Below are positions 49,401 through 59,757 of a DNA stretch of 64,000 nt, in pieces. Each line of letters starts with the position of its first letter. The first letter of the stretch is position 1. The notes beneath the pieces are model-generated. The model was given only the letters and a program-made list of their open reading frames with translations. It was not told the DNA's origin and ran no database searches. The DNA comes from Styela clava. Its lineage: Eukaryota; Chordata; Ascidiacea; Stolidobranchia; Styelidae. The stretch covers positions 13,020,001 to 13,084,000 of the forward strand of contig NC_135251.1 in the NCBI RefSeq assembly GCF_964204865.1. The letters are read 5' to 3'. The translations under genes and the position numbers were made by a program.

Positions 49401-52400
49401 TAGCCAAGTGACTCCCGTAGTATTTGTACCTGAAATTATGGCTTAATCCTAACCTGGTACACATACTACGTTCCGGCGTCCGCCATCTTGGTTCACATAT
49501 TTCGGGAGTACCCAATTATTAGGTAACAGTTCAATATTGAATAAAAAACAAACAAGTAACATGATAGAAAATAAAAATAATAACTTTTATGTTGTTATTA
49601 AAAAGCATGAGACTCAAGAGATTCTCAGGAGGCTCAACGTTGCCCCATAACAGTTCAAAACAAGTATAAATATTAAAAATATTAACCCACCTATGATTTT
49701 TCGTTCTGGATTTGGGGGTTGAAATAGTTGAGGCTGGGGTGGCGGGGGAGGCATGGGGTTATAATCTGAATGTTGATAAACAGGGGAATGCCTTACCCGG
49801 TGGTACGGGACAGGTGGTGGGTTTAGTACAGGAGGCATAGGGAAGGGTGGTGGACCCATGCTACCAGGTGTCTGGTAATGGGGATGGGGCTGAAAAGGTG
49901 GTCTGAGATTTGCTGGCAGATCACAATGACCTGGAGTAAGATTCATAGTTGGTTTGATTTGATGATCAGAAGTAGGAACAATTGATTCAGATCTTTCTTG
50001 AATGTTGAAATTATCAATTCGATTCTGAATCAAAAAATATAGTATATTATCCTTTTACATTTTCTAAATTAAAGTATCTATGTCACCATATCAAAGCCAT
50101 AAATTGGAGTCCAGATTTTCAGTTGTGACTCATGAGACAACCATTACGAAACGAAACATCGGCGCTCGAGAAGTATGTGTACCACTATGGAGGTAACTAA
50201 TTTTGTTTGCCTACTTTACATCAAGTTGTGTAGAGGGACTGAAAAACCTATGGGAATGGGGGTATATTCATTTAACTAACACAGACAGTCCCCGAACTCG
50301 TAATAGAACTAAAATGAGGAAAATTGGAATAAACATATGCCCTAACCCTAACCTGGTACACACTCTACAATGAGTACCAAAATATCTATTTGTTATTACA
50401 TGTCTAACGACCATTTTAGTGGTATTCTTGACTTGTCTGACAACCATTTTGTCTCTATTCATAATTTACTACGATGCTGGTCAATTTTGAGAATAAATGT
50501 ACTTATGTTTACCTTTGGCTTGCTATGATATCCATTGTTATAATGTCGTGCTGGTGAAAAGTTGGAAAAGTTACTTTGATACGGTTTCCCATTCTTGAAA
50601 GCATTCATGTTTGGTGGACTTTGATGAAGAACTGAGACTTTGATGGAATGACCAAAAACATCTTCTCCGTCAAGTCTCTTGAGGGCTCTGAGAAAAAAAG
50701 GAAATTTAGTCACATATCTTGCAAAACAGATAAGATAAAGTGAAGTATTCACGCAATTACATCCTTTCACCTGTTATTCTTCTATTCTTGGGTCAGGGAC
50801 AATCAACTTGCCCCAGACATCGCAAATAAAGACGAAGAAAACTACTTGCCTGTTGGCAGCATCAGCAGTAGCAAATTTCAACACAGCAGTTCCCATAGAT
50901 AACTTGACAACTTTGCCTCCACAATTATCAGATAACTGACGTAATCTCATCCGTACTGCATTTGCATCGTTGTTCATTGGAAGATTGGAAACAAGCAATT
51001 GTGGTTGCGGTGATTCAGGTGACGTCTACGATGAATGGATTTTATTTTACTATCAAAAGTTGCATTTATTTTGAACTATTTTTGCTTCTTGTCCTTAATT
51101 GTAGTTAACATGATGCAATATTTTTTCAATTAATTTAGTAATGTCCAATATTATATGAGCGGGTTTATTGCATGTTCATAATGTGGCTATTTTTAATTTT
51201 TAGGCAGAAAATTTCTATTTCTAGTGGTACACCTGATATCATTTGTAAATTACCACGAGGGACACAGAAAATTGCTTCCTGATTCAGCACTGCCGACCTA
51301 ATTTATTACATCCTGTGTGAGTTGATAGAATGAGATTTGAACCCAATATGAGTAACCTGCGACGTAAACATCAATGAGTCTTAAAGCTTTCACCGCTAGG
51401 CCCCGCCCCACTGAAGAGTTGAACTCAATAACTGTGAATGAATATAATGACGATTTTGAAAAAATCCTGATCAATGTTGTAATTTTTGAAGCAATGTTTG
51501 GGCAGTTACAACTTGATGTAAAATAAAACAAATTTTCGTCCACATTTCCACCTGGGATTTTTTTACAAATGAACTAGATCTCAAAATGAGTGATATAATT
51601 GAGTATTACCTTTGGAGAAACATGCACAATTGGTAGATCAGCAACAAGATGTTCGTAGCAGATGACAGTTGTAGCTGCCTGGAATGTTTATATTGAACAA
51701 TTACAATAACTGGGATATTGAAGGCAGTAGGTGAATTTTAAATTAATAAGAAAAAATGTGTTGAGAATTCATATTAATTAATTCCAGATTGTTTTACTAC
51801 TAGTAATATATTCAGAAAATAACGTTCAAATTTATTCAACATAACATGGTACTGAACTACTTAGAAAATGGGGATGATCAGATTAAATATCTTGGTTAAA
51901 CTTGAAAAAACTGTCACTTACAACACCAAAAAATGCTTACTACAAGTTATCTTTAGGAGTCCTAACATAAATTTGAACAGAACAGAGATAAACAGAACTT
52001 ACTTGAATCAAAGATGGACTCGCACTTGCTGGATGAATAAGAACAACGAAATATTTATGTCTGTGTCGGAGATCACTAACTTCCGATGTAAAATTGATAT
52101 CACCTATAAAAGCAGAAAGAGCTTGAAGTTTTTTACTGATATAGAATATTTGCACCAAAATAGTCAAAATTAGCAGACTACAAATGTTTATAGGGTAGGG
52201 ACGTGATCAGAGACTTTATATTTACCCCCCCCCCCCCCTCAAAAAAGGAGGGAAGGGGCTGAGGGGGAATACGACTCGATCATATAACAGACCTTATCCT
52301 CCCATCAGGTTACAGATGGGATTGGGATAAAAAAAAAATCTAACCAGTTTACTGTTCCGAATACATAGAAACGAACAATTATCAAAACCAAAATCGGGCA

Positions 52401-55400
52401 GCATTTAACTCATGAATCCCCTGATAAAAAATTATGGTATACAAACATTTTAAACTTGAAAATTTTTTTTTCTGAGGCTACCAAAAGTCACTATTTACTG
52501 TAAAAAGTGTGAAGTCAATCCATATTTATCCATGTATTAAAAAGTTTTGAATATTGTAGTTACAGAAAAAACTTTTATCAATTGAATAATTAGAAAATTT
52601 CAGCTAATTTTTTGGTACCTGTGATAAGAACTAGTGTAGCAGGAGCAGGATGGTTGTGAGCAAATCGTCTGATACTCTGTCTTAATTTATCATCGGCTGC
52701 GTTTTTTGCCGTTGCATTTATATGAACAACATTAACCTGAACACGAAACGAATAAACTTGAGTAATTTCAAAAATTCCAATTAGTAAATGGATACACAAG
52801 AATGCAGATAATAAAAACATATAGTTTTCATGAAATCTAGTTGATATTACAAACACAATTAGTGAAAAAAATTAAGCTTGTCCAAAAATATTGCAAGTAT
52901 ATCTTTAGAACAATAATGAACACGTCATAGAGTAACAAAAGCTGTTTTTAGAAAATCATGACTCATTCACTCAAGTAGGCGGTTAGGCTTTTCATGACGT
53001 TACATGGATGATGTGTAAGCAGGTAATTGACATTTTTAATTAAAAAATATATTGATATAACCAATCTATGTATTCTATGATCATTAGTCAGCCAATGACG
53101 TGGTGGCCTAATAGTTGGCTAATGCTTTAACTTGACTATGCTAGTATTATAGGGGGGAGATTCTATGTGTCATCAATGGTGAATCCAGTATATTTTAGCC
53201 AAAGCTCAGACAGTAAAATTTGGGTGGACCATGCATAACAAAAAATATGGTTCATATTCATCCTATATATGAGAGACTAGTACTGAGTAAAGTAGTAAAA
53301 GGCTTCATAATACGAGTTTAAAAAAAGCAAAGAACCAGCAAAGCTTGAATAGATCCCATAATGATTTTTGAACAAGAGTGTACATTTTATTATGTATTGT
53401 TTAATTGCTCGTTTTCTTGTGTTTTCCATTAAATATACTTTATACGATCAAAAACGATTTTGAGGTTTTAAAATTCGCCTAAACCACAACAAAATAATAT
53501 AATATTATATTGAGAAACAAAGACCCACTTGAGTAAATATATATATCATTCATTTACACTGTCATGATAATAGTCTGCAAATATTCTAATCAAGAAAAAC
53601 AAATAATTGATCAGTGAATGAAAAGCAAATCATTTACTTTCATCAATATCATGAATACCTGAGCATTATTGAGATCTTGTATGACATGACGACTTTCTTT
53701 GTTGATGTCACAAACACACATGAATTCAGCCTCTTTGTGCCCTGAAACAACACAAAATGAAATGTAGTATTTCATCAAGGCCATGTCTTGTATAAGATTG
53801 TAGTAATTATAACAAATAATTCAGAAAATCGAAATACGATAATGAAAACTTTGATAACAAAATGATATAATAAAACTAAATACCACTAAACCAGGCAAAG
53901 CAAATTATGTATATTTGAAATCGAAACCGAATGTGAAAAAAGAGTTCAGACAACAACGATAACAGTAAAGATGTAGTGAACATGATATACCTGCAAAAAA
54001 TCTCTCTCTGACTCGCTGTACAATACTCAATGATGATTTGCCAGTAGGAACTGCACAATTCTCAATATCCCAGAACACTCCGATGGGATAAGTTGGTGGG
54101 ATTTGTTGATCCTCATCCTTGAAATTAAATAGTTTTCAGATTTTGAACCGATAATTACGTTTTTTTCCTTTTATTGAATGGTGAATGGTGATATACCAAT
54201 TTTGTCATAATATGAAACAGGTTTAACATATTATGCTTTTGGCTGATGATACAATTAACAAGGAAATAAATGACAGCACTCATGAGTCATGACAGTTCCC
54301 TTTGAATTGGGGTTACGTGACTCTAAAAAAGAGCATAAAAAATGTCATATTATAACTTTGAACCAGACAGTTGATTATTATACAGTCTATCCAACGATTG
54401 TGTGTCGCACACTATAAACACAAACCTGATTAATATTCTGGCAACATTCCGTCGGTTCATTGTGAAATAGAGCAGCAGCAAGAGGCAATGCATCAGCAAC
54501 CAATTGATTTGAACTGCAAACACTTTGGCAGTCATCATCCTAAATTTAAATAAAATAATCTATTTGTAAACCTTCACTATGAATAAGACAGTGACTTTTA
54601 CCACCTAAATTTGGAAACCTAAATTTTTTTCAAAAGGGCACTGGGGCGTTTGGAGGAGTTTCAGTCAAAACTTCGAAATATCTCTCATTAAAGAACTACT
54701 ATAGTTCCCATATGAATGTCTTTCATTTATATTTGTAACTAACCTCTGCTGGTGGAGCAGGTGGTGGTGGTATGTTTGGCCATCTGTTAAACAAATCTGG
54801 TGTTGGATGCTTTATTTCCTGAAATGGATGAAAGTTGATGATTAAAAAAAATCAGATTATGGTTGACTATAGAGTAGTGTGCGCATAACTACTGATTCTT
54901 TCTGCCATTGTGTCAGTGAATCTGAGATTTCACGTTATCCTGGAACAGAGGAAAGCCGATATTGCTTCATTATATGGTGAACCACGGCCTCTCACCCTTT
55001 ACTAAAACCAGGGTAAACCAAGATTTAGAACAGCGGTTCCTAATTGAGGCCACAGAGAAATTGAAGCGGGGACACACACAATTCTAGGCGCAAAACTCAT
55101 TTTACTTTCTTGGGATGGGATTCGGAATCTATCAATCGAAAAAACACAGTCTATAAATACTACTGGAATGATGAACAGGGGGCCACGAGAGCTAAAAGCC
55201 TCCTCAAGGAGCCCACAAGTCCTAAAAGGTTGGAAACCACTGATTTAGAAATGACTCTCCCTTTGATAAATATAAAAAATCACAGCAAACAGTCACAGAC
55301 ATGCATGGCTAAAACACTAAATACTCAGTTAGAAGGCTCCCATGTTGCATAATCATAAAAACCTCTTTATTTTAATTAAATATTAATTACATAATATGCC

Positions 55401-58400
55401 TAGGGGAATGAAAGAAGGTAATGTCAAAATAGTAATAAATCAAAATTTATTTGAGTAGATTTAAATAAATAATATAAGCGCCACAGATAATGTTTGATCA
55501 CATAGAATTCCCCTCAAGCATAATAAGTTGTTTAAATATTCAAATTATTCGATTTCAGAAGAACAAAAAATTTGCAATATACTCACTGGTGTCTTATCAC
55601 TGGCCACACATTGCCAACATTGAGGTTGTTGTTGAAGTTCTGCAACTCTTTTGAACAATGGAGGACCTATCGCATGCTGAAACATAATAAAAAATAAATT
55701 ATAACCAGTTAATCAAATCAAAGTCCTGTAGGATGAGACTTTCTACCTGTATTTGTATGCAAAAATACTTGTTGACAACATGATGGGTGATGGCCTTGAA
55801 AATTGTTATCAAAGCTTATCCATATTCTGGCAATTTGCGCAAATCAAAATTGTTTTTAGTACGAGAAGAAACTTGATGAGAAATTTGATTACTTGGAAAC
55901 TTCATTATAAAAATCAATGTTGTAAATCCACCACATCAAATACTATGATAGGGTATCTATTGGTTAAAACATTGGACTAACTTATATTGAACATACAGGT
56001 AAAAAAATCAAACTCGAATCCCGTTCCCACCCCCTCACCCAAGGTGAAATAAATTGAGAATAATAAACCGGAACTCTGCTTGCACATAGCCTCGTTCAAA
56101 AAAAGGTGTGTAAAACCATTATATAAAAAATATTCCTCATATTTAGACATAATCTATATCACACACACCCGTAACTAAAAAACATGCAACAAAAACAAAG
56201 TTCCTGTTACCTTCATTGAACACACACAATTGTGGTTGGATCTGGAGCATCTTCGATGTGAAAAAGCACACTTTTTGTGTTTCGTACAATGTTTGACACT
56301 GTTCAAATTGCCATTAAAAAACTGGTTGGAAGCGGCAGAAAGATTAATGGCAGCATTTAATAGATATGTGTATAAAAGTTTAGTATCATTTTTCTGTCTT
56401 TTTCTCAATGCGTAGTTTGAAAGTGTTTGTGTTGCAACATCGACAGCATTCGATTGCATTGGATTTACTATACCAAGACTTTGAGATACTATCTCTTCAG
56501 GTTTTTTAAGGCTTATTCTGTTATACCTGGTTGCGTGACATTCAACAGATTTTTGAAATTTAGCATGACCTTGTATCAAATTATCTATCATTAACGGCGA
56601 TTTGGAACGCGAGAAAATTTCATCTTGTTGATGTTGTTTAATTGTATTTTCAGACATTTTCCTGTCACATAAATAATCTAAAACTTCTGTGTCACGACTG
56701 TCGTAACCAGAATCAAAATCGTTTGGGGCTAAAAGTTGACCAGTAGATTCAACATCATCCTGTGATATTTTTGAAGACAAAAAGTCACTCGGCTTCAAAA
56801 GTGTTTTGTGCTGTAACAAAAATAAAGTAGTTTGTGGTGTGCAGAGTGCAAATAAAACTTGTGAAAATATAAAACAAATGTGAACAGTGATGAACAAATA
56901 ACTTGAGTCAACAAAAAATAATTATTTAAAGCAGAGATCCAGTGAATCAGCAAGGATGTCGATAAAGAACACAATATTGAATACATTCAAAGTATTTAAT
57001 ATTCGAATTCCTGAGTTTAAATACAGGGTATCCTAAGAAAACTGAATACATAAATTTCTTAATTACTTCCATAAAAATGAAAAAAATTTATCTAACAACT
57101 TCGATTTGTGCCAAACCAAACCAAAAATCTGCCAACTTTACTGATTTATTAAAAGAAATTTAATTTCTACTTTCTTTGAATATACAAGTATCACAACTGC
57201 TATCTCCAATTTAGGATAAATATAATATGTATTCGTGGTGGCCAATATTGGTAAGAAAATTGATCAATATTGGTTTGCAAATTATTGATATTTGGTTCAA
57301 TATAAAGCACCTGGCCACACTTTGACACTAAAAAAAATTCAAATTAGTCAAAAAACATATAGTATGCAACCTGGCAATGACTGCTGATTTAAATCCTTAT
57401 TTAAAGTAAAGGCGTAAACCGATGTAAAAAATCAATACCAAAAGTATTTTTTCAAATGTATATTCTGTTTCTACCATCTTTGCATTGCTCACATTTGTAC
57501 AGCCTTTAATACATCGGTAATTATGCCAATTTGGATAACACATACAGTATGTAAATATTTACATAAACAAAATAAAAACAAATCAACAGCACACATATCT
57601 TACTTGCTCAAACTGCATTACATTAACTGGAGGAGGCGGATGATCATTTGCTTGCATAGATTGATCACAGAAAACATCACAACTGCCGTTGTCTCGAGGT
57701 ACATCCTGAATATGAGTCTGCTGCTGCATAGGGATGGGAGAGTTCTCGTAAAACGGAACAGGAGATACTACAAGTGCGGGTGAATCAATTTTCGGTGGCT
57801 CCGTGCCATTTATATGATTACCGACTGCTACACCAGTACCCATAGGGCCTACAACAGGGATTGCAATGCCAGTAACAGAAGGTACTCTAACATTGTGATA
57901 CATCATAGGAGCATAGCTGATGATACTTGGATCCTGCTCTCCTACAGGCGGAGACATCAACCATTGAGGAACATCTGGTTTTCTTGGATGAATGAACTCT
58001 GGTGTGGCTGACACTAAAAACAGAACAAGACAATTTTTCAATGATTATTGAAACTAAAGTGAAGGTCTAAGACTCTAAGATGATTTCTAACAGTATTCAG
58101 TTGACTGACTTATTAGCGACTTGGTGGTACAGCGTATTGTGCTGAGAATTAAGACCACACTTCGCACCACTGTTTCCCCTAAGTGGATTCACTGGTTCGA
58201 ATCCGGTGGGGGATAATTATATGCAAGAGGATAGTCGCACTTCTCACTGTCGTAGCGTTGTTCAAACAATTGGCCAACTAATCCCAGATAACTTGACCAA
58301 TTTCCTATATACAATTCATCTCATGTTTACCCTTGACATGCTTCGTTTGTAAAAAGAGCAAGACAAGATTGACAATGTAAAAGTAAAACCCTAGAAGTAT

Positions 58401-59757
58401 ATGATAGCACAAAAATACCTTTTCAATTTGAAAAGTTTCTGTAAAAATACAAAAAACAAGCATTTTACCAATTCCAGCAAGATTGCAAGGTGGGCAGACA
58501 TTTGTTGGAGTAACGACTGCTGAATCATCCATGATTGAATGACGACGCATAAAAGGTTGTGATGCCAAAGCAATACCATGAGCTTTGTCAGTAGTTGTCA
58601 TAAAATGACCCCAGTAAAATGGGGGATTAGGAGGAATTGTGGACGGATGATTGGACCATGGTGCTTCCTGAAATAAAAAACACAAACCTGCAACTCAACT
58701 TGTAAAACTTTTAAGTGAAATAAGCAATAACTTGCGTAATGAACAATGAATTGAATACTTTTAAAATACTAAAACTCTTGCTTTATTTTTTTTTTTATTT
58801 AAAATGATACCAAATATTTTTTTCTATGAAATAACTGATTTTTCTGGTAGTTTTTCTATATCATAAATGGTCTTTCTAATATAGTAAGAGAATTGAATAG
58901 TAAGTTTGCAAAACAGTTCGCCACAAAGGTATAAGCAGATGCATCGATCTCATTATAAGCAGTAGGAACATGCACAATATCTTTCGATTACCCCGCGAAG
59001 GTAGAATTCGCATATTCAAATTTCACAGGGAGTAATAATAAATCACTAGACACAGCTTTCTTATCTCCTCGGATAAATATGAATAATTTCAATTAATTTA
59101 AAAAAATGAAAAAACTAAAACCATACATACTGGTATATTTGACGACGGTCGACTTTGCATATTTTGATCGACAGTTGGTTGTTGTTGAACTTGAATAAAA
59201 GCTTGGTTTGAATGCAATGCATCTCTTGACGATAATACATTGATTGGATACACAGGATGAAATTGAGACATCCCACCAGAAAGAGCAGGACTGAATTGAT
59301 GATATGCTTGTGGAGGAACACTTCCTCCAATATGTTGAACGAACGATCCAGGCGGCAGAATAACAGAATAAGGGGGTGGAACTTGGTTGTCCATAATTTT
59401 AGCATTTTCGAGAGTTTCGGTTTGAATATTTTGTTTGGTATTATTATTAATATGTAGCGTATTTGCCATTGTGTCAGATATATCTGTAACACCTTCGTTG
59501 GTTGTTTCACCGCAGGTCTGATGAATAGCACCAATCTCACAGGTTAAATTGCTGGCTGTTTGCTGTATTGGAATATGCATAGGCATGCCACGACTGATTA
59601 TGTGTTGTGTGTCAAGTGGTGATGGAGCGCAAGGCGGGGGTGGAAATGAAAAATAGACAGATCCAGTAAATTGAGGCGAAAATTCTGGGTAACTTGCAGT
59701 CATGTTTTGACATACTGTCTGTTCACCAACAGGTCCTGCACAAGATGCATTCTCCAT
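34475..59757 (-). CDS. MARF1: MARF1 (limkain-b1) orthologue, RNA-silencing NYN/LOTUS protein
   Basis: 37 coding exons, phases joining exactly to 2168 codons (2167 aa). Exons: 59131-59757, 58469-58667, 57604-58013, 56211-56810, 55587-55676, 54744-54818, 54426-54539, 53991-54117, 53659-53741, 52619-52736, 52003-52103, 51610-51678, 50850-51025, 50513-50687, 49691-50024, 48879-48985, 48032-48222, 46124-46234, 45542-45658, 45189-45302, 44532-44710, 43831-43922, 43142-43279, 42087-42229, 41796-41929, 41157-41359, 40216-40506, 39461-39609, 38789-38873, 38606-38709, 38098-38258, 37826-37911, 36780-36954, 36264-36354, 35895-36021, 34987-35213, 34475-34655. Order: Pro/Gln-rich N-terminus, Cys/His cluster (about 585-635), NYN nuclease (about 717-870), RRM1 (about 880-970), Pro-rich linker, RRM2 (about 1103-1190), about seven LOTUS domains (1285-1872), Ser-rich tail. 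In mammals MARF1 degrades target mRNAs in oocytes and binds decapping factors; the role here is inferred. All introns are GT-AG except one GC-AG. Confidence 0.93.
35619..35719. mobile_element. GG-ended palindromic MITE
   Basis: 101 bases, GGTACTCTGGAAG to GGGAGCACC, with GAACCAAGATGGCGGACACC inside. Flanks CAAAAATA and CAAAATTA match at 7 of 8. It lies in a MARF1 intron. Confidence 0.75.
37016..37284. mobile_element. hAT element with perfect 8-bp duplication
   Basis: 269 bases; ends CAATGGTTCTCGGAC and GTCTGAGAACCCCTG are inverted, with TAATAAAT on both sides (37008-37015 and 37285-37292). GC-rich subterminal motifs (GGGCACCC, GCGCCCC). It lies in a MARF1 intron. Confidence 0.85.
37302..37505. 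mobile_element. Second hAT-like element, 17 bases from the first
   Basis: 204 bases; ends TAGGGTTTCTCAAACT and AGTTTGAGAAACACTG are inverted. Flanks ATATTGGA and CTATGGGA match at 6 of 8. Same MARF1 intron. Confidence 0.7.
39752..40056. mobile_element. hAT-like element
   Basis: 305 bases; ends CAGTGCTCCACAAAC and GTTTGAGAACTG are inverted. Flanks TTCTAAAA and TTCCAAAA match at 7 of 8. GGGGCGC motifs near both ends. In a MARF1 intron. Confidence 0.75.
42453..42755. mobile_element. hAT-like non-autonomous element (CTGACATGGGC family)
   Basis: 303 bases; CTGACATGGGCAAACTATGG at the left and CTTGCCCATTCCTG at the right. Flanks CTCTACAG and CTATACAG match at 7 of 8. Homologous along its length to 5394-5707. 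In a MARF1 intron. Confidence 0.8.
42802..42990. mobile_element. GG-ended palindromic MITE
   Basis: Begins GGGGCTCCCGAAGTATGCG and ends CGCATACTTCGGGAGCACCC, with GAACCAAGATGGCGGAC inside. No clean duplication is visible. It lies 46 bases from the hAT element in the same MARF1 intron. Confidence 0.7.
44013..44284. mobile_element. hAT-like element without clear duplication
   Basis: Ends CAGTGATTCCCAAAG and GTTTGGGAACCACTG are inverted, with GGGGGCC and GGCCGC subterminal motifs. The flanks (ATAAATAG and ATCTATAA) do not match. In a MARF1 intron. Confidence 0.6.
44785..45180. repeat. Dispersed SINE-like repeat sequence
   Basis: Two similar stretches (AGTCAATCAGTTATTTGTTT near 44848 and GTTGATCAATTATTTGTTTC near 45004) and a B-box-like GGTTCGAAAC on the minus strand at 45130-45139. 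Shares pieces with 15800-15890 and 54890-55010. In a MARF1 intron; borders unclear. Confidence 0.35.
46691..47166 (+). mobile_element. Tc1/mariner element keeping the transposase C-terminus
   Basis: 476 bases with long perfect-looking ends (CAGGGTGATCAGACCAAGTG and CACTTGGTCTGATCACCCTG), flanked by TA. Plus-strand 46926-47042 reads [18 protein letters not shown] then [20 protein letters not shown] and TGA, the last part of a Tc1/mariner transposase. The catalytic core is deleted. In the large MARF1 intron 46235-48031. Confidence 0.85.
47343..47452. mobile_element. GG-ended palindromic MITE
   Basis: 110 bases with GCGCACCAAGATGGCACAC and its inverted arm. Flanks ATGGGAAC and ATGGCAAC match at 7 of 8. 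Same MARF1 intron as the mariner relic. Confidence 0.75.
48032..48985 (-). other. MARF1 second RRM
   Basis: Exons 48879-48985 and 48032-48222. The strand order reads VKLTISNID (RNP2-like), then FTVVCDVIV (RNP1 place, degenerate), then a helix [13 protein letters not shown] and VLVTLA. The aromatic RNP residues are mostly absent, as expected for the weaker RRM of this family. Confidence 0.7.
49277..49512. mobile_element. Long GG-ended MITE with perfect 8-bp duplication
   Basis: 236 bases from GGTACTCCCGAAG to TTCGGGAGTACC, flanked exactly by CAATTATT (49269-49276 and 49513-49520). The body includes GTGTACCAGGTTAGGG and TATTACGAGTTCGGGGAC, linking the short palindromic and long copies as one family. 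In a MARF1 intron. Confidence 0.9.
50161..50378. mobile_element. Long GG-ended MITE
   Basis: 218 bases from GGCGCTCGAG to TGAGTACC; close to 19859-20068 and 22433-22638 in body. Flanks GAAACATC and AAAATATC match at 6 of 8. In a MARF1 intron, 134 bases from the next exon. Confidence 0.75.
50513..51025 (-). other. MARF1 first RRM, interrupted by a GC-AG intron
   Basis: Exons 50850-51025 and 50513-50687. RNP2 is LLVSNLP and RNP1 is GTAVLKFA; the second helix is [13 protein letters not shown] and the last strand [12 protein letters not shown]. The intron between them begins GCAAGT rather than GT; only this boundary keeps the ANR|ALKRL reading frame. Confidence 0.85.
51334..51405 (-). repeat. 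tRNA-derived SINE body
   Basis: On the minus strand an A-box-like TAGCGGTGAAAGC (51386-51398) and a B-box-like GGTTCAAATC (51334-51343) stand at tRNA-like spacing. The sequence does not fold as a convincing functional tRNA, so a SINE is more likely. In a MARF1 intron. Confidence 0.55.
51610..54117 (-). other. MARF1 NYN (PIN-like) nuclease domain
   Basis: Five exons encode the domain. Landmarks in order: [16 protein letters not shown] with the first catalytic-type Asp, [33 protein letters not shown] with the paired Asp, [20 protein letters not shown] with the fourth acidic position, and [11 protein letters not shown]. All the acidic residues expected of an active NYN RNase are present, so the enzyme is probably catalytically competent. 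Confidence 0.9.
52225..52238 (+). repeat. Poly(C) tract of 14
   Basis: A run of 14 C in a MARF1 intron followed by an A run and a G-rich stretch. It is unusual against the AT-rich background. Confidence 0.9.
55031..55242. mobile_element. hAT element with perfect 8-bp duplication
   Basis: 212 bases; ends CAGCGGTTCCTAATTG and GGTTGGAAACCACTG. Both flanks read ATTTAGAA (55023-55030 and 55243-55250). In a MARF1 intron. Confidence 0.85.
58117..58270 (+). repeat. tRNA-derived SINE
   Basis: An A-box-like TGGTGGTACAGCG near 58123-58135 and a consensus B box GGTTCGAATCC at 58194-58204, followed by an unrelated tail. In the MARF1 intron between coding exons 2 and 3. Confidence 0.6.

Noticed and set aside
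51334-51405. Functional tRNA gene
   Set aside because: A- and B-box-like words are present, but the stems do not pair well enough for a cloverleaf; a SINE fits better.
57022-57060. CAGGGTATCCTAAG as a third mariner-type end
   Set aside because: No inverted partner found within 1 kb, so it may be chance or a solo end.
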